Positions 29,529 to 38,079 of a DNA stretch of 64,000 nt are shown piece after piece. This DNA is from Streptomyces sp. RPA4-2. Lineage in GTDB: Bacteria; Actinomycetota; Actinomycetes; Streptomycetales; Streptomycetaceae. Both the position numbers and the translations under genes were made by a program. Each line of letters begins with the position of its first letter. The stretch's first letter is position 1. The DNA lies in NCBI RefSeq assembly GCF_012273515.2, contig NZ_CP050975.2:6324001-6388000 (forward strand), read 5' to 3'. Below the pieces are notes generated by a model that was not told the origin of the DNA, did not search any database, and saw only the letters and a program-made list of their open reading frames with translations.

Positions 29529-29571
29529 CCGCCGGTCCCGGTCCCCCCGACAGGAGTGCGGGGACCGGCGG
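29529..29571 (+). terminator. Terminator after ilvE
   Basis: CCGCCGGTCCC (29529-29539) pairs perfectly with GGGACCGGCGG (29561-29571) over 11 bp, followed by TTCGTTCG. It lies in a 230-base spacer otherwise without recognised features. Confidence 0.65.
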
Positions 29572-29672
29572 TTCGTTCGACGCGTAGCGGCTCCGCGACA
29601 CGGGTATCCACAGATTCCACGGGGGAGCGTGCCGCCCTCCCGTGCGCCCGTACGACCACGGAGGGAGCGCAG

Positions 29673-30743
29673 GTGAGCGCAGGGTCGCCGCTGCCACGAC
29701 TGCGTTGGCTGCTGCGCACCTTACGCACCCCGCGCCGTCCCCAGAGCCTCACGGTTCTCGTCCTGCTCGCCGGCGTCGCCGCGCTCCTCCTGTGGAGCAG
29801 CTCGCGGATGGACAACTACGAGGAGAACCTCACCCTCAACCTCGGCACGGACATCGTCGGCGTCGTCGTCACCGTCTTCGTGATCGGCCCGCTGATCAGC
29901 CGTGCCCAGGAGGGCCGGGTCCGCGAGCACACCCGACTGGACTACGAGTGGTTCAGCGCCCAGGTCTACGGCTCGACCTCGAACGTGAAGGTCCTCGACA
30001 CCTTCTCCCACGTGTTCGGCCCGCAGTTCTCCGAGCGGCTCTTCCGCGGCATCAAGGCGGCCACCGGGCACGGCGCCCGCGTGCAGATCCTCCTTCTCGA
30101 CCCCGATTCCCTCGCGGTCATCCTGCGCGGCCGTGAACTGGGCGAGCGGAGTGACGACATCCGCCGCGACATCCTGCGCAACCTGCGCACGCTGGACCGG
30201 TTCGCGCTCCGGCTCGACGAGACATCCCGGCAGCTCCTCGAAGTGCGCCTCTGCTCCACGTCCCCCGGCGTGACCCTCTACCGCTGGGACGAGCGCTCCC
30301 TGGTCTCCTTCCTCACCGTCGGGCGTCTGTCCGGCGAGGGAGTCCAGCTGGAGGTCGCCGTCCACTCACCGCTCGGTACCTTCGTCGAACAACGCTTCGA
30401 CGAACTGTGGCAGCAGAGCAAGCCGATGGAACGGTTCACCCATCTGCCGCTGACCCTGGTCGACGCGACCGACGGGCGCCGGGAGTTCAGTTGTCGCTTC
30501 GTCCACGTGGACGACTGCCCGTACGTCGCCGGGCACGACCTGGTGTCGTACCTGGCCCGCCACCGTCTCGACCAACTCTCCGCCTACAGCGAGGCCTTGA
30601 ACGCCTCCGGGGCGCACGAGCTGATGGTCGTGGACGACGAGAGCGAGCTGCACGGCCTGCTCATGCAGCGCTTCGCGGAGAAGTACGATGCGTCGGCGGG
30701 CGCCTTCGTCGAGTTGCGGCCGTTGATCCTGGTCAGGGAATAG
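29673..30743 (+). CDS. Membrane protein with two N-terminal helices and a PLD-like cytoplasmic domain, function unknown
   Basis: 356 residues from GTG 29673, which follows GAGGGAGCG. Two hydrophobic segments lie at about residues 22-42 (LTVLVLLAGVAALLLW) and 53-75 (DIVGVVVTVFVIGPLI), leaving a ~275-residue soluble domain. It has a phospholipase-D-superfamily feel: VKVLDTFSHVF, then GARVQILLLDPDSLAVILRGREL, and late HSPLGTFVEQRFDELWQQ. I see no complete HKD motif, so catalysis is doubtful. The same Arg-Val-Leu-Leu-Asp-Pro and Ser-Pro pattern occurs in poorly characterised actinobacterial regulatory proteins, from memory. It is followed 14 bases later by a KamA-like gene and may be cotranscribed with it. 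I cannot assign a role. Confidence 0.75.
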   Translation: MSAGSPLPRLRWLLRTLRTPRRPQSLTVLVLLAGVAALLLWSSSRMDNYEENLTLNLGTDIVGVVVTVFVIGPLISRAQEGRVREHTRLDYEWFSAQVYGSTSNVKVLDTFSHVFGPQFSERLFRGIKAATGHGARVQILLLDPDSLAVILRGRELGERSDDIRRDILRNLRTLDRFALRLDETSRQLLEVRLCSTSPGVTLYRWDERSLVSFLTVGRLSGEGVQLEVAVHSPLGTFVEQRFDELWQQSKPMERFTHLPLTLVDATDGRREFSCRFVHVDDCPYVAGHDLVSYLARHRLDQLSAYSEALNASGAHELMVVDDESELHGLLMQRFAEKYDASAGAFVELRPLILVRE

Positions 30744-30757
30744 AGGCCCCGGCACAC

Positions 30758-32098
30758 ATGAGTTCAGCGCTCCACCCCGCTCGGCCCGCGAGACCCGGCT
30801 CCGCGCACCCGAGCCCTCGCTTCCGCGCCTTCACGCCCCGTGACCTGGACGGCCTGCTGCGGCGCGTGTCCCTGTCGCCCGCCGAGCGACTGGACCTGCG
30901 CGCCGTGGCGGCCGTCCTGCCGTTCCGTACGAACAGTTACGTGGTCGACGAGTTGATCGACTGGGCGGCCGTGCCCGACGACCCGCTCTTCCGGCTGACG
31001 TTCCCGCAGGCCGAGATGCTGCCCGAGCCCGACCTCAAGCAGATGGCGGACCTGCTCGCGCAGGACGCCCCGAAGGCCGACGTGCTGCGCGCGGCCCACG
31101 AGATCCGGATGAGGCTCAACCCGCATCCCTCCGGCCAGCTCGACGCCAACGTCCCCGTCCACGAGGGGCGGCGTCTCACCGGCCTCCAGCACAAGTACCC
31201 GGAAACGGTGCTGATCTTCCCGCGCCAGGGCCAGACCTGCCACGCCTACTGCACGTACTGCTTCCGCTGGCCCCAGTTCGTCGGCGAGTCCGACCTGCGC
31301 ATCGCCACCGACGACATCGCCGCCACCTCCGCCTATCTGCGCGCCCACCCGGAGGTCACCAGCACGCTCATCACGGGCGGCGACCCGATGGTGATGAGCA
31401 CCGAGGTGCTGCGCCGCTACGTCGAGCCGCTGCTGGAGATCGAGTCCGTCCGGTCGATCCGGGTCGGCACCAAGTCGCTCGCCTTCTGGCCCCACCGCTT
31501 CCTCACCGACCGTGACGCCGACGACGTGCTGCGCCTGTTCGAGAAGGTGGTCGCGAGCGGCCGCCACCTCGCGCTGATGGCCCACTTCACCCATCCCCAG
31601 GAGCTGCGGCCCCCGGTGGTGCGGGAGGCGATGCGCCGGGTGCGGGACACGGGTGCCGTGATCCGCTGCCAGGGGCCACTGGTCAGGGGCATCAACGACA
31701 GCGCCGAGGCGTGGGCCGGGCTGTGGAACGAGACGACCGCGCTGGGGGCGGTGCCGTACTACCTGTTCGTGGAGCGGGACACCGGCCCCCAGGGCTACTT
31801 CGGGGTGCCGCTCGCCCGCGGTCACCAGATCTTCCGCGACGCCTACGCCCAGGTGTCCGGCCTCGCGCGGACCGTGCGCGGCCCGGTCATGTCGGCGATG
31901 CCGGGCAAGGTGTGCGTGGACGGGGTCACGGAGGTGGCCGGCGAGAAGGTCTTCGTGCTCCACCTCATCCAGGCCCGCGACCCGGACCTGGTGGGCCGCC
32001 CGTTCTTCGCCGCGTACGACGAGAACGCCACCTGGTTCAGCGACCTCAAGCCCGCCTTCGGCGCGAGCCGGTTCCTGCCCGGCCTGGATGCGGGCTGA
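30758..32098 (+). CDS. KamA-family radical SAM protein (lysine 2,3-aminomutase-like)
   Basis: 446 residues. The radical SAM cluster motif is CHAYCTYCFRW (CxxxCxxC) near residue 163, with GGDP downstream as in aminomutases. Family features include LIFPRQGQTCHAYC, RIGTK-like VRSIRVGTKSLAFWP and LMAHFTHPQEL. Lysine 2,3-aminomutase binds PLP through a Lys in a glycine-rich loop; here the corresponding region reads SAMPGKVCVDGV, a reduced version. The product could therefore be an aminomutase with another substrate. The start is ATG 30758 after GAGG. It directly follows the two-helix membrane protein, and its 3' end faces the permease gene across a hairpin. Confidence 0.82.
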   Translation: MSSALHPARPARPGSAHPSPRFRAFTPRDLDGLLRRVSLSPAERLDLRAVAAVLPFRTNSYVVDELIDWAAVPDDPLFRLTFPQAEMLPEPDLKQMADLLAQDAPKADVLRAAHEIRMRLNPHPSGQLDANVPVHEGRRLTGLQHKYPETVLIFPRQGQTCHAYCTYCFRWPQFVGESDLRIATDDIAATSAYLRAHPEVTSTLITGGDPMVMSTEVLRRYVEPLLEIESVRSIRVGTKSLAFWPHRFLTDRDADDVLRLFEKVVASGRHLALMAHFTHPQELRPPVVREAMRRVRDTGAVIRCQGPLVRGINDSAEAWAGLWNETTALGAVPYYLFVERDTGPQGYFGVPLARGHQIFRDAYAQVSGLARTVRGPVMSAMPGKVCVDGVTEVAGEKVFVLHLIQARDPDLVGRPFFAAYDENATWFSDLKPAFGASRFLPGLDAG

Positions 32099-32116
32099 GC
32101 CGAGGATCGCCTCGGC
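32099..32116. terminator. Hairpin between convergent KamA-like and permease genes
   Basis: GCCGAGG and CCTCGGC form a 7-bp stem with a four-base loop directly after the KamA-like stop, followed by CTTCTC. Confidence 0.6.
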
Positions 32117-32148
32117 CTTCTCACCCGGCGCCCAGGGCTCGCCGATGG

Positions 32149-33594
32149 TCAGCTCCGTGGGCCCGCTGCAACGCTGATCCCCTCCTGAGCGGACTCCGAG
32201 CCGCTCGTCCCGGAGGCCGGGCTCAGGGACAGCGCCAGGTACGCGACCCCACCGACCAGTCCCGACAGGACGAAGCTGCAGTCCACCCCGCCGGTGAGGG
32301 ACAGGAGTGGTCCCTCGTAGGAGGGCAGGGACACGGCGAGCAGGCCGACGGTGGCGCCGAGGACCCAGGAGACCGTCGCCCGGACGTTCCAGCCGGCGCG
32401 GTACCAGTAGATCCCGCCCCGGGAGCGGCGGTTGAAGACCTGGAGGGCGTCCGGGTCGTAGCTTCCGCGGCTGCGGGCGAAGCCGATGAGGGTGATGACC
32501 GCCCACGGGGTGCCGATGGCCGTCAGGAGAAGGACGAAGGACGTCATCGCGGACTGCGCGTTCCAGGCGTAGTGGCCGACGAAGACACAGACGGTGGCGA
32601 CGACGGCGACCGTGAGGGTGGCCCGGGCGCGTGAGGCCCGCGGCAGGATCGCGTCCAGGTCCAGGCCCATCGAGTACAGCATCAGTCCCGCGTTGCCGAC
32701 CGAGCCCGCGGAGGCGGCGAGCAGGAGCGGGACCAGGTACCAGGCGGGGGAGGCGGAGACCAGCGGTCCCGCGTAGTCGAGGGCGGCGCGGGCCGCGTAC
32801 GCCGTGAAGGTCCCGAAGAGCTGGGGGACGAGCAGGCCGGCGATCAGTCCCAGCCAGGTGGCGTGCAGGACCGTGCGCGAGGAGTGCCGGGACGGGGAGA
32901 TGTACCGGGTGTAGTCACCGAGCAGGGTGATGAACGCGATGGGCCCGGACAGCCCCGCCGCGACCGCCGCCAGCAGCCAGGTCGGCCAGAACGAGCCGAG
33001 CAGGTAGCCGCCCGCCTCGGGGAGCGCGGCGGTGGTGAAGTGCGGCGCGTACGCGAGGACGCCGAGGGCGAGCAGCGCGGTCATGCCCACCGCGAGGACA
33101 CGGGACATGGCGAGCAGCACCCGGTAGCCGTAGACCGCGCCCGCGACGGTGGCGGCGGCGAGGAGCGCGTACACGACGGCGTAGGCGAGGCCGTCCACCG
33201 GCAGTCCGAACAGCCGGTGCAGGACGCCGATCATCACATCGCCGCCGATCCACACGGTCAGCGCGGTGTAGCCGAGGGCGAGCAGCAGCCCGACGACCGA
33301 GCCGACCAGCCGCCCGCGCACCCCGAACTGGGCGCCGGAGGAGGTGGAGAGGTTGGTGGCCGTGCGCAGCGAGACCAGCGCCAGGGGAGCGGTGAGCGCC
33401 GTGCCGATCACCGTGCCGGCCACGATCGAGCTCACCGAGGACCACCAGTCGAGCCCGAAGGACGGCGGCAGCCAGCCGAAGATGATCACGCCGAGACAGA
33501 GGTTGGAGCCGAGCAGGATCGAGACGAGGTCGCGCGGACCGCTGGTCCGCTCCTCGTCGGGGATGGTGTCGACTCCGCGCTGTTCTATCGGCAT
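32149..33594 (-). CDS. NCS1-family permease (cytosine/purine/allantoin type)
   Basis: 481 residues with about 12 hydrophobic helices. The N-terminal NCS1 signature region reads SILLGSNLCLGVIIFGWLPPSFGLDWW and helix 6 region LLGDYTRYISPSR follows. NCS1 proteins import nitrogen-rich compounds such as cytosine, allantoin or hydantoins using Na+ or H+. I chose ATG 33594, which follows AAGGAG at proper spacing; the frame extends to 33642. It is divergent from ureAB and shares a spacer with two copies of an operator-like sequence, so it probably supplies substrate or precursor for the urease-like cluster. The substrate cannot be read from sequence. Confidence 0.88.
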   Translation of the reverse strand: MPIEQRGVDTIPDEERTSGPRDLVSILLGSNLCLGVIIFGWLPPSFGLDWWSSVSSIVAGTVIGTALTAPLALVSLRTATNLSTSSGAQFGVRGRLVGSVVGLLLALGYTALTVWIGGDVMIGVLHRLFGLPVDGLAYAVVYALLAAATVAGAVYGYRVLLAMSRVLAVGMTALLALGVLAYAPHFTTAALPEAGGYLLGSFWPTWLLAAVAAGLSGPIAFITLLGDYTRYISPSRHSSRTVLHATWLGLIAGLLVPQLFGTFTAYAARAALDYAGPLVSASPAWYLVPLLLAASAGSVGNAGLMLYSMGLDLDAILPRASRARATLTVAVVATVCVFVGHYAWNAQSAMTSFVLLLTAIGTPWAVITLIGFARSRGSYDPDALQVFNRRSRGGIYWYRAGWNVRATVSWVLGATVGLLAVSLPSYEGPLLSLTGGVDCSFVLSGLVGGVAYLALSLSPASGTSGSESAQEGISVAAGPRS

Positions 33595-33621
33595 GGCTGG
33601 TCTCCTTCGATCCGCCGCCCG

Positions 33622-33730
33622 GTTGTTTAGAGCGACGTTCAATGTGTCGCTTTCCAGGTGCGCCCGTCAATGCCCCACTGCCTGTCAATGTTTCCCTCTT
33701 GCCCATCCGTTGTTTAGAGTGATGTTCTAA
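33622..33730. promoter_or_regulatory. Two operator-like repeats between permease and ureAB
   Basis: GTTGTTTAGAGCGACGTTCAAT at 33622-33643 in abbreviated form GTTGTTTAGAGYGAYGTTC recurs at 33709-33730, 18 of 22 positions matching, 87 bases apart. The second copy contains TTAGA and TCTAA as inverted half-sites. One copy lies next to each divergent gene, which suggests one regulator acting on both. The TetR gene at 37345 is the obvious candidate. Confidence 0.6.
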
Positions 33731-33758
33731 CCAGTGGAAGGCAAGGAGGTGCCGCGTC

Positions 33759-34457
33759 GTGAGACTGACCCCCACGGAACGTGACCGGCTGCTGCTCTTC
33801 GGCGCGGCCGAGCTGGCCCGGGCCCGCCGGGCCCGTGGCCTGAGGCTCAACGTCCCCGAGGCGACCGCGCTCATCGCGGACACCGTGTGCGAGGCGGCCC
33901 GCGACGGGCGCCGGCTCGCGGAGGCCATCGAGGCGGCCCGCTCCGTGCTCGGCCCGGACGACGTGCTGCCGGGTGTCGCCGACATCGTCACCGAGGTGCA
34001 CGTCGAGGCCGTCTTCGACGACGGGTCCCGGCTCGCCGTGGTGAGCGACCCCCTCGGCGCGGGACTGGGGGAGGAGGGACCGGGCGCCCTGCTGCCGGGT
34101 CCCGCGCACACCGAGCCCGAGGCCGCCGTGCGGCTGACGGTCACCAACACCGCCACCGTGCCCGTCTCCGTCACCTCGCACTTCCACTTCTTCGAGGCCA
34201 ACCCGCGGCTCGACTTCCCCCGGGCGACGGCCTACGGGATGCGGCTCGCCGTCCCCGCCGGTTCGTCGGTCCGCTTCGGCCCCGGGGAGAGCGCCGAGGT
34301 CGGCCTGCGCCCGATCGGCGGAGCGCGGGTCGCGATCGGCTTCGCCGGACTCGTGGACGGTCCGCTGGACGCGCCCGGAGCCCGGGAGGAGGCCCTGCGC
34401 AGGGCAGCCGCCTGCGGGTACCTCGGCGCCGACGAAGCCGAAGGGGACGAACGATGA
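33759..34457 (+). CDS. ureAB: Urease gamma-beta fusion subunit
   Basis: 232 residues joining the two small urease subunits. The gamma part (~1-95) starts MRLTPTERDRLLLFGAAELA and includes GLRLNVPEATALIADTVCEAARDG. The beta part (~115-215) carries SHFHFFEANPRLDFPRA and GMRLAVPAGSSVRFGPGE. Such fusions are known in actinobacteria and Helicobacter. The start is GTG 33759, nine bases after AAGGAGG. Its stop overlaps the ureC start as ATGA, so translation is coupled. No accessory genes (ureD, E, F, G) occur in the window, so nickel loading must depend on genes elsewhere. Confidence 0.93.
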   Translation: MRLTPTERDRLLLFGAAELARARRARGLRLNVPEATALIADTVCEAARDGRRLAEAIEAARSVLGPDDVLPGVADIVTEVHVEAVFDDGSRLAVVSDPLGAGLGEEGPGALLPGPAHTEPEAAVRLTVTNTATVPVSVTSHFHFFEANPRLDFPRATAYGMRLAVPAGSSVRFGPGESAEVGLRPIGGARVAIGFAGLVDGPLDAPGAREEALRRAAACGYLGADEAEGDER

Positions 34458-36124
34458 ATCCGTACGAGTACGCCGCCACCCACGGCCCCCGCGCGGGCGA
34501 CCGCGTCCGCCTCGGCGACTCGGGGCTGACCATCCGCGTCGAGTCGGACTCCCAGCGACACGGCGACGAGTTCCTCGCCGGCTTCGGCAAGACCGCCCGC
34601 GACGGGCTGCACCTCAAGGCCGCCGCCGTCCGCGACACCTGCGACGTCGTGATCAGCAACGTGGTGGTGATCGACGCGGCGCAGGGCATCCGGAAGGTCT
34701 CCATCGGCATCCGCGAGGGGCGGATCTGCTCGATCGGCCGGGCCGGGAACCCCGACACCCTCGACGGGGTCGACGTCGTGGTGGGCACGGGCACGTCCAT
34801 CGTGTCCGGCGAGGGACTGATCGCCACCGCCGGAGCCGTCGACACCCACGTCCACCTGCTGTCGCCGCGCATCATGGAGGCCTCGCTCGCCTCCGGCGTC
34901 ACCACCGTCATCGGCCAGGAGTTCGGGCCGGTGTGGGGAGTCGGCGTCAACTCGCCCTGGGCGCTGCGCCACGCCTTCTCCGCGTTCGACGCGTGGCCGG
35001 TCAACATCGGCTTCCTGGGCCGGGGTTCGTCCTCGTCCGACGCGCCCCTGGTCGAGGCCCTCGCCGAGGGCGGCGCGAGCGGCTTCAAGGTCCACGAGGA
35101 CATGGGCGCCCACACCCGCGCCCTCGACACCGCGCTGCGCGTCGCCGAGGAGCACGACGTCCAGGTCGCCCTGCACAGCGACGGGCTGAACGAATGCCTC
35201 TCGGTCGAGGACACCCTGCGGGTGCTGGACGGCCGGACCATCCACGCCTTCCACATCGAGGGCTGCGGCGGCGGGCACGTCCCGAACGTCCTCAAGATGG
35301 CCGGCGTCCCGAACGTCATCGGCTCCTCCACCAACCCCACCCTGCCCTTCGGCCGGGACGCGGTCGCCGAGCACTACGGCATGATCGTCTCCGTCCACGA
35401 CCTCAAGACCGACCTGCCCGGCGACGCCGCCATGGCGCGCGACCGGATCCGCGCCGGGACCATGGGCGCCGAGGACGTGCTGCACGACCTGGGCGCGATC
35501 GGCATCACGTCGTCGGACGCGCAGGGCATGGGCCGCGCGGGCGAGACCGTACGCCGGACCTTCGCGATGGCCGGAAAGATGAAGACCGAGTTCGGCGCCC
35601 CGGAGGACCACGACAACGAACGCGTCCTGCGGTACATCGCCAAGCTCACCATCAACCCGGCCATCGCCCACGGGCTCGCGCACGAGGTCGGCTCCCTCGA
35701 GGTCGGCAAGCTCGCCGACATCGTGCTGTGGCGCCCCGAGTTCTTCGGCGCCAAGCCGCAACTGGTCCTGAAGTCCGGCTTCCCGGCCTACGGCGTCGTC
35801 GGCGACCCGAACGCCGCCACCGACACCTGCGAACCCCTCGTCCTGGGGCCGCAGTTCGGGGCGCACGGTGCGACGCCCGCCGAGATCTCGGTGGCCTTCG
35901 TCGCCCAGGCGGCCCTCGACCAGGGCAACGACCGGATGCCGACGCGCCGGCGCAGGGTCGCCGTGCGAGGCACGCGCGGGATCGGCCCCGCCGACCTGCG
36001 CCTCAACTCCCGTACGGGAGCCGTCGACGTCGACCAGCGCACCGGCCTGGTCACCCTGGACGGCGAGCCACTGCGCTCCGAGGCCGCCGACTCCGTATCC
36101 CTCAACCGCCTCTACTTCCTGTGA
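34454..36124 (+). CDS. ureC: Urease alpha-subunit homologue with altered active-site flap
   Basis: 556 residues, slightly short for UreC (about 570). All metal ligands expected from Klebsiella urease are visible: H132 and H134 (VDTHVHLLSP), the carbamylated K212 (GFKVHED), H241 (VALHSDGLNE), H267 (FHIEGCGGGH) and D355 (ITSSDAQGMGR), plus substrate His 214. The mobile flap differs. Instead of MVCHHL it reads SVHDL: the Cys is Val 314, the catalytic His is kept (315) and the next His is Asp 316. The Trp after the metal Lys is Met. It is therefore probably an active Ni hydrolase but possibly not a urea specialist. It is translationally coupled to ureAB and followed 11 bases later by agmatine deiminase. 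Confidence 0.9.
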   Translation: MNPYEYAATHGPRAGDRVRLGDSGLTIRVESDSQRHGDEFLAGFGKTARDGLHLKAAAVRDTCDVVISNVVVIDAAQGIRKVSIGIREGRICSIGRAGNPDTLDGVDVVVGTGTSIVSGEGLIATAGAVDTHVHLLSPRIMEASLASGVTTVIGQEFGPVWGVGVNSPWALRHAFSAFDAWPVNIGFLGRGSSSSDAPLVEALAEGGASGFKVHEDMGAHTRALDTALRVAEEHDVQVALHSDGLNECLSVEDTLRVLDGRTIHAFHIEGCGGGHVPNVLKMAGVPNVIGSSTNPTLPFGRDAVAEHYGMIVSVHDLKTDLPGDAAMARDRIRAGTMGAEDVLHDLGAIGITSSDAQGMGRAGETVRRTFAMAGKMKTEFGAPEDHDNERVLRYIAKLTINPAIAHGLAHEVGSLEVGKLADIVLWRPEFFGAKPQLVLKSGFPAYGVVGDPNAATDTCEPLVLGPQFGAHGATPAEISVAFVAQAALDQGNDRMPTRRRRVAVRGTRGIGPADLRLNSRTGAVDVDQRTGLVTLDGEPLRSEAADSVSLNRLYFL

Positions 36125-36135
36125 AGGTGCCCGCC

Positions 36136-37173
36136 ATGACCCCTGCCTCCGACGGTTTCCGGATGCCCGCCGAGTGGGACGCGCACGAGCGCACCTGGAT
36201 GGCGTGGCCGGGCCCGAACCCCACCTTCGACGACCCGGACGAGCTCGCGCGGGCGCGGGCCGCCTGGGCGTCGGTGGCGCGCGCGGTCCGCCGCTTCGAA
36301 CCGGTCACCGTCGTGTGCGGGCAGGGGCAGTCCCGGGAGGCCGCGGAGCTCCTCGGCCCCGGGGTCGACACCGTGGAACGGGAACTCGACGACGCCTGGA
36401 TGCGTGACATCGGCCCCACCTTCCTCACCGACGGCAAGGGTGGACTGGCCGCCGTGGACTGGACGTTCAACGGCTGGGGCGCCCAGGAGTGGGCTCGCTG
36501 GGAGCACGACGCCAAGATCGGCGCGTACGTCTCGGACCTCGCGGGCGCCAGGACGTACGCCTCGCGGCTGGTCAACGAGGGCGGCGCGATCCACGTGGAC
36601 GGCGAGGGGACCGTCCTGCTCACCGAGACCGTCCAACTGGGCCCGCAGCGCAACCCGGACTGGACGCGCGAGCGGGTCGAGTCGGAGATCCACGCCCACC
36701 TCGGCACCCGCAAGGCGATCTGGCTGCCGCGCGGACTGACCGGCGACTACCCCCCGTACGGCTTCGGCACGCTCGGGCACGTCGACATCGTGGCCGCCTT
36801 CGCCCGCCCCGGAGTCGTCGTCGCGCACCACCAGCCGGATCCCGCGCACCCCGACCACGAGGTGACGAAGGAGGTCATCGGGCTGCTGAGGGCGCAGACC
36901 GACGCGCGCGGGCGCCCCCTGGAGGTCGTCGAGGTCCCGGCACCGACGGTCCTGGAGGCCGACGGGCACTGGGCGGACTACTCCTACATCAACCACTACC
37001 TCTGCAACGGCGGTGTCGTGCTGTGCGGCTTCGACGACCCGCGTGACGACACCGCGGCCGGGATCTTCCGCGAACTGTTCCCCGAGCGGACGGTGACCCT
37101 GGTGGACGCCCGTACGATCTTCGCGGGCGGGGGCGGTATCCACTGCATCACCCAGCAGCAGCCGAAGGTCTGA
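36136..37173 (+). CDS. aguA: Agmatine deiminase (peptidylarginine-deiminase family)
   Basis: It converts agmatine to N-carbamoylputrescine and ammonia. The 345 residues show the PPAD-fold landmarks: MPAEWDAHERTWMAWP at the start, DDAWMRDIGPTFL, NEGGAIHVDG, FGTLGHVDIVAAF and the nucleophilic Cys in GGGGIHCITQQQP at the C-terminus. ATG 36136 lies eight bases after GAAGG; GTG 36121 overlaps the ureC stop. Its place in the ureAB-ureC transcript suggests both act on one pathway. AguA yields a ureido compound, and no carbamoylputrescine amidohydrolase (aguB) is seen in the window. A TetR gene follows. Confidence 0.92.
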   Translation: MTPASDGFRMPAEWDAHERTWMAWPGPNPTFDDPDELARARAAWASVARAVRRFEPVTVVCGQGQSREAAELLGPGVDTVERELDDAWMRDIGPTFLTDGKGGLAAVDWTFNGWGAQEWARWEHDAKIGAYVSDLAGARTYASRLVNEGGAIHVDGEGTVLLTETVQLGPQRNPDWTRERVESEIHAHLGTRKAIWLPRGLTGDYPPYGFGTLGHVDIVAAFARPGVVVAHHQPDPAHPDHEVTKEVIGLLRAQTDARGRPLEVVEVPAPTVLEADGHWADYSYINHYLCNGGVVLCGFDDPRDDTAAGIFRELFPERTVTLVDARTIFAGGGGIHCITQQQPKV

Positions 37174-37344
37174 GGCCAGGGGCCCGAGGTCCGGGGCCCG
37201 CCGACCCGCGCGAGCGGGGGTCGGGTAGAACGTACAGGTGAACGTACTGCTCTGTACCGTGTGCCGGCGCCGCCCTCGCCGGGCCGAGGTGACCACCGGG
37301 GCCGACCGGGCCCCGGGCGGTACGGAGACCGTGGAGGCCGCCCC

Positions 37345-37935
37345 GTGACCCGTCGCCGCAACACCGCACCGCCCCGCGAGGAGGTCCTCGGGGTGGCGAT
37401 GGGCATGATCGCCGAGCGCGGCCTGGAGAAGCTCACCATGGCGGCGCTCGGCCGCGAGGTCGGGATGAGCAGCGGCCACCTCCTCTACTACTTCCGCTCC
37501 AAGGACGAACTGCTGCTCCAGACGCTGGAGTGGAGCGAGGGCCGGCTCGGTGCCGAGCGCGGCCGGCTGCTCGCCGCGCGGGGCACCGCCCGCGGCCGCC
37601 TGGACGCGTACGTCGCCCTGTACGTCCCCGACGGCCACCGCGACCCCCACTGGACGCTCTGGCTGGAGGTCTGGAACCACTCGCAGAACGCCGGCGAGGA
37701 CGCCCGTGAGCGGCAGGTCGCCATCGAAGGGGCCTGGCACCGGGACCTGGTGGCGCTGATCGCCGAGGGTGTCTCGCGGGGCGAATTCCGGCAGGTCGAC
37801 CCGGACCGCTTCGCCGCGCGGCTGCGGGCCCTGCTCGACGGCTTCTCCATCCACGTGGCGATCGGGCTGCGCGGCACCGACCGGGAGCGGACCCTCGGCC
37901 ACGTGAAGGAGTTCCTGGACGCATCGCTCGGCTGA
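37345..37935 (+). CDS. TetR-family regulator (BetI-like) of the urease-like/agmatine cluster, probable
   Basis: 196 residues from GTG 37345, seven bases after GGAGG. The HTH (EEVLGVAMGMIAERGLEKLTMAALGREVGMSSGHLLYYFRS) fills residues ~12-55, and the helical domain contains LWLEVWNHSQN and RLRALLDGFSIHVAIG, as in BetI/AcnR-like regulators. It follows aguA by 171 bases; that spacer holds inverted GTACAG (37232) and CTGTAC (37252), 14 bases apart, which could be its own site. By position it may control ureAB-ureC-aguA and the divergent permease through the repeats at 33622-33730; this is inference. Confidence 0.88.
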   Translation: MTRRRNTAPPREEVLGVAMGMIAERGLEKLTMAALGREVGMSSGHLLYYFRSKDELLLQTLEWSEGRLGAERGRLLAARGTARGRLDAYVALYVPDGHRDPHWTLWLEVWNHSQNAGEDARERQVAIEGAWHRDLVALIAEGVSRGEFRQVDPDRFAARLRALLDGFSIHVAIGLRGTDRERTLGHVKEFLDASLG

Positions 37936-38079
37936 CCACGGGCGCCGCCCGGTCGCGGACGGGTGCGGACCCGTGCGGCCCGGGACGGCCATGGCCGGAA
38001 GCCGCCCTCGGAAACGGACGAACCGCTCGCATCCTGAGACGATCTGGGCCCGTGGGCGGCGCTGTGCCAGACTGCCCCC

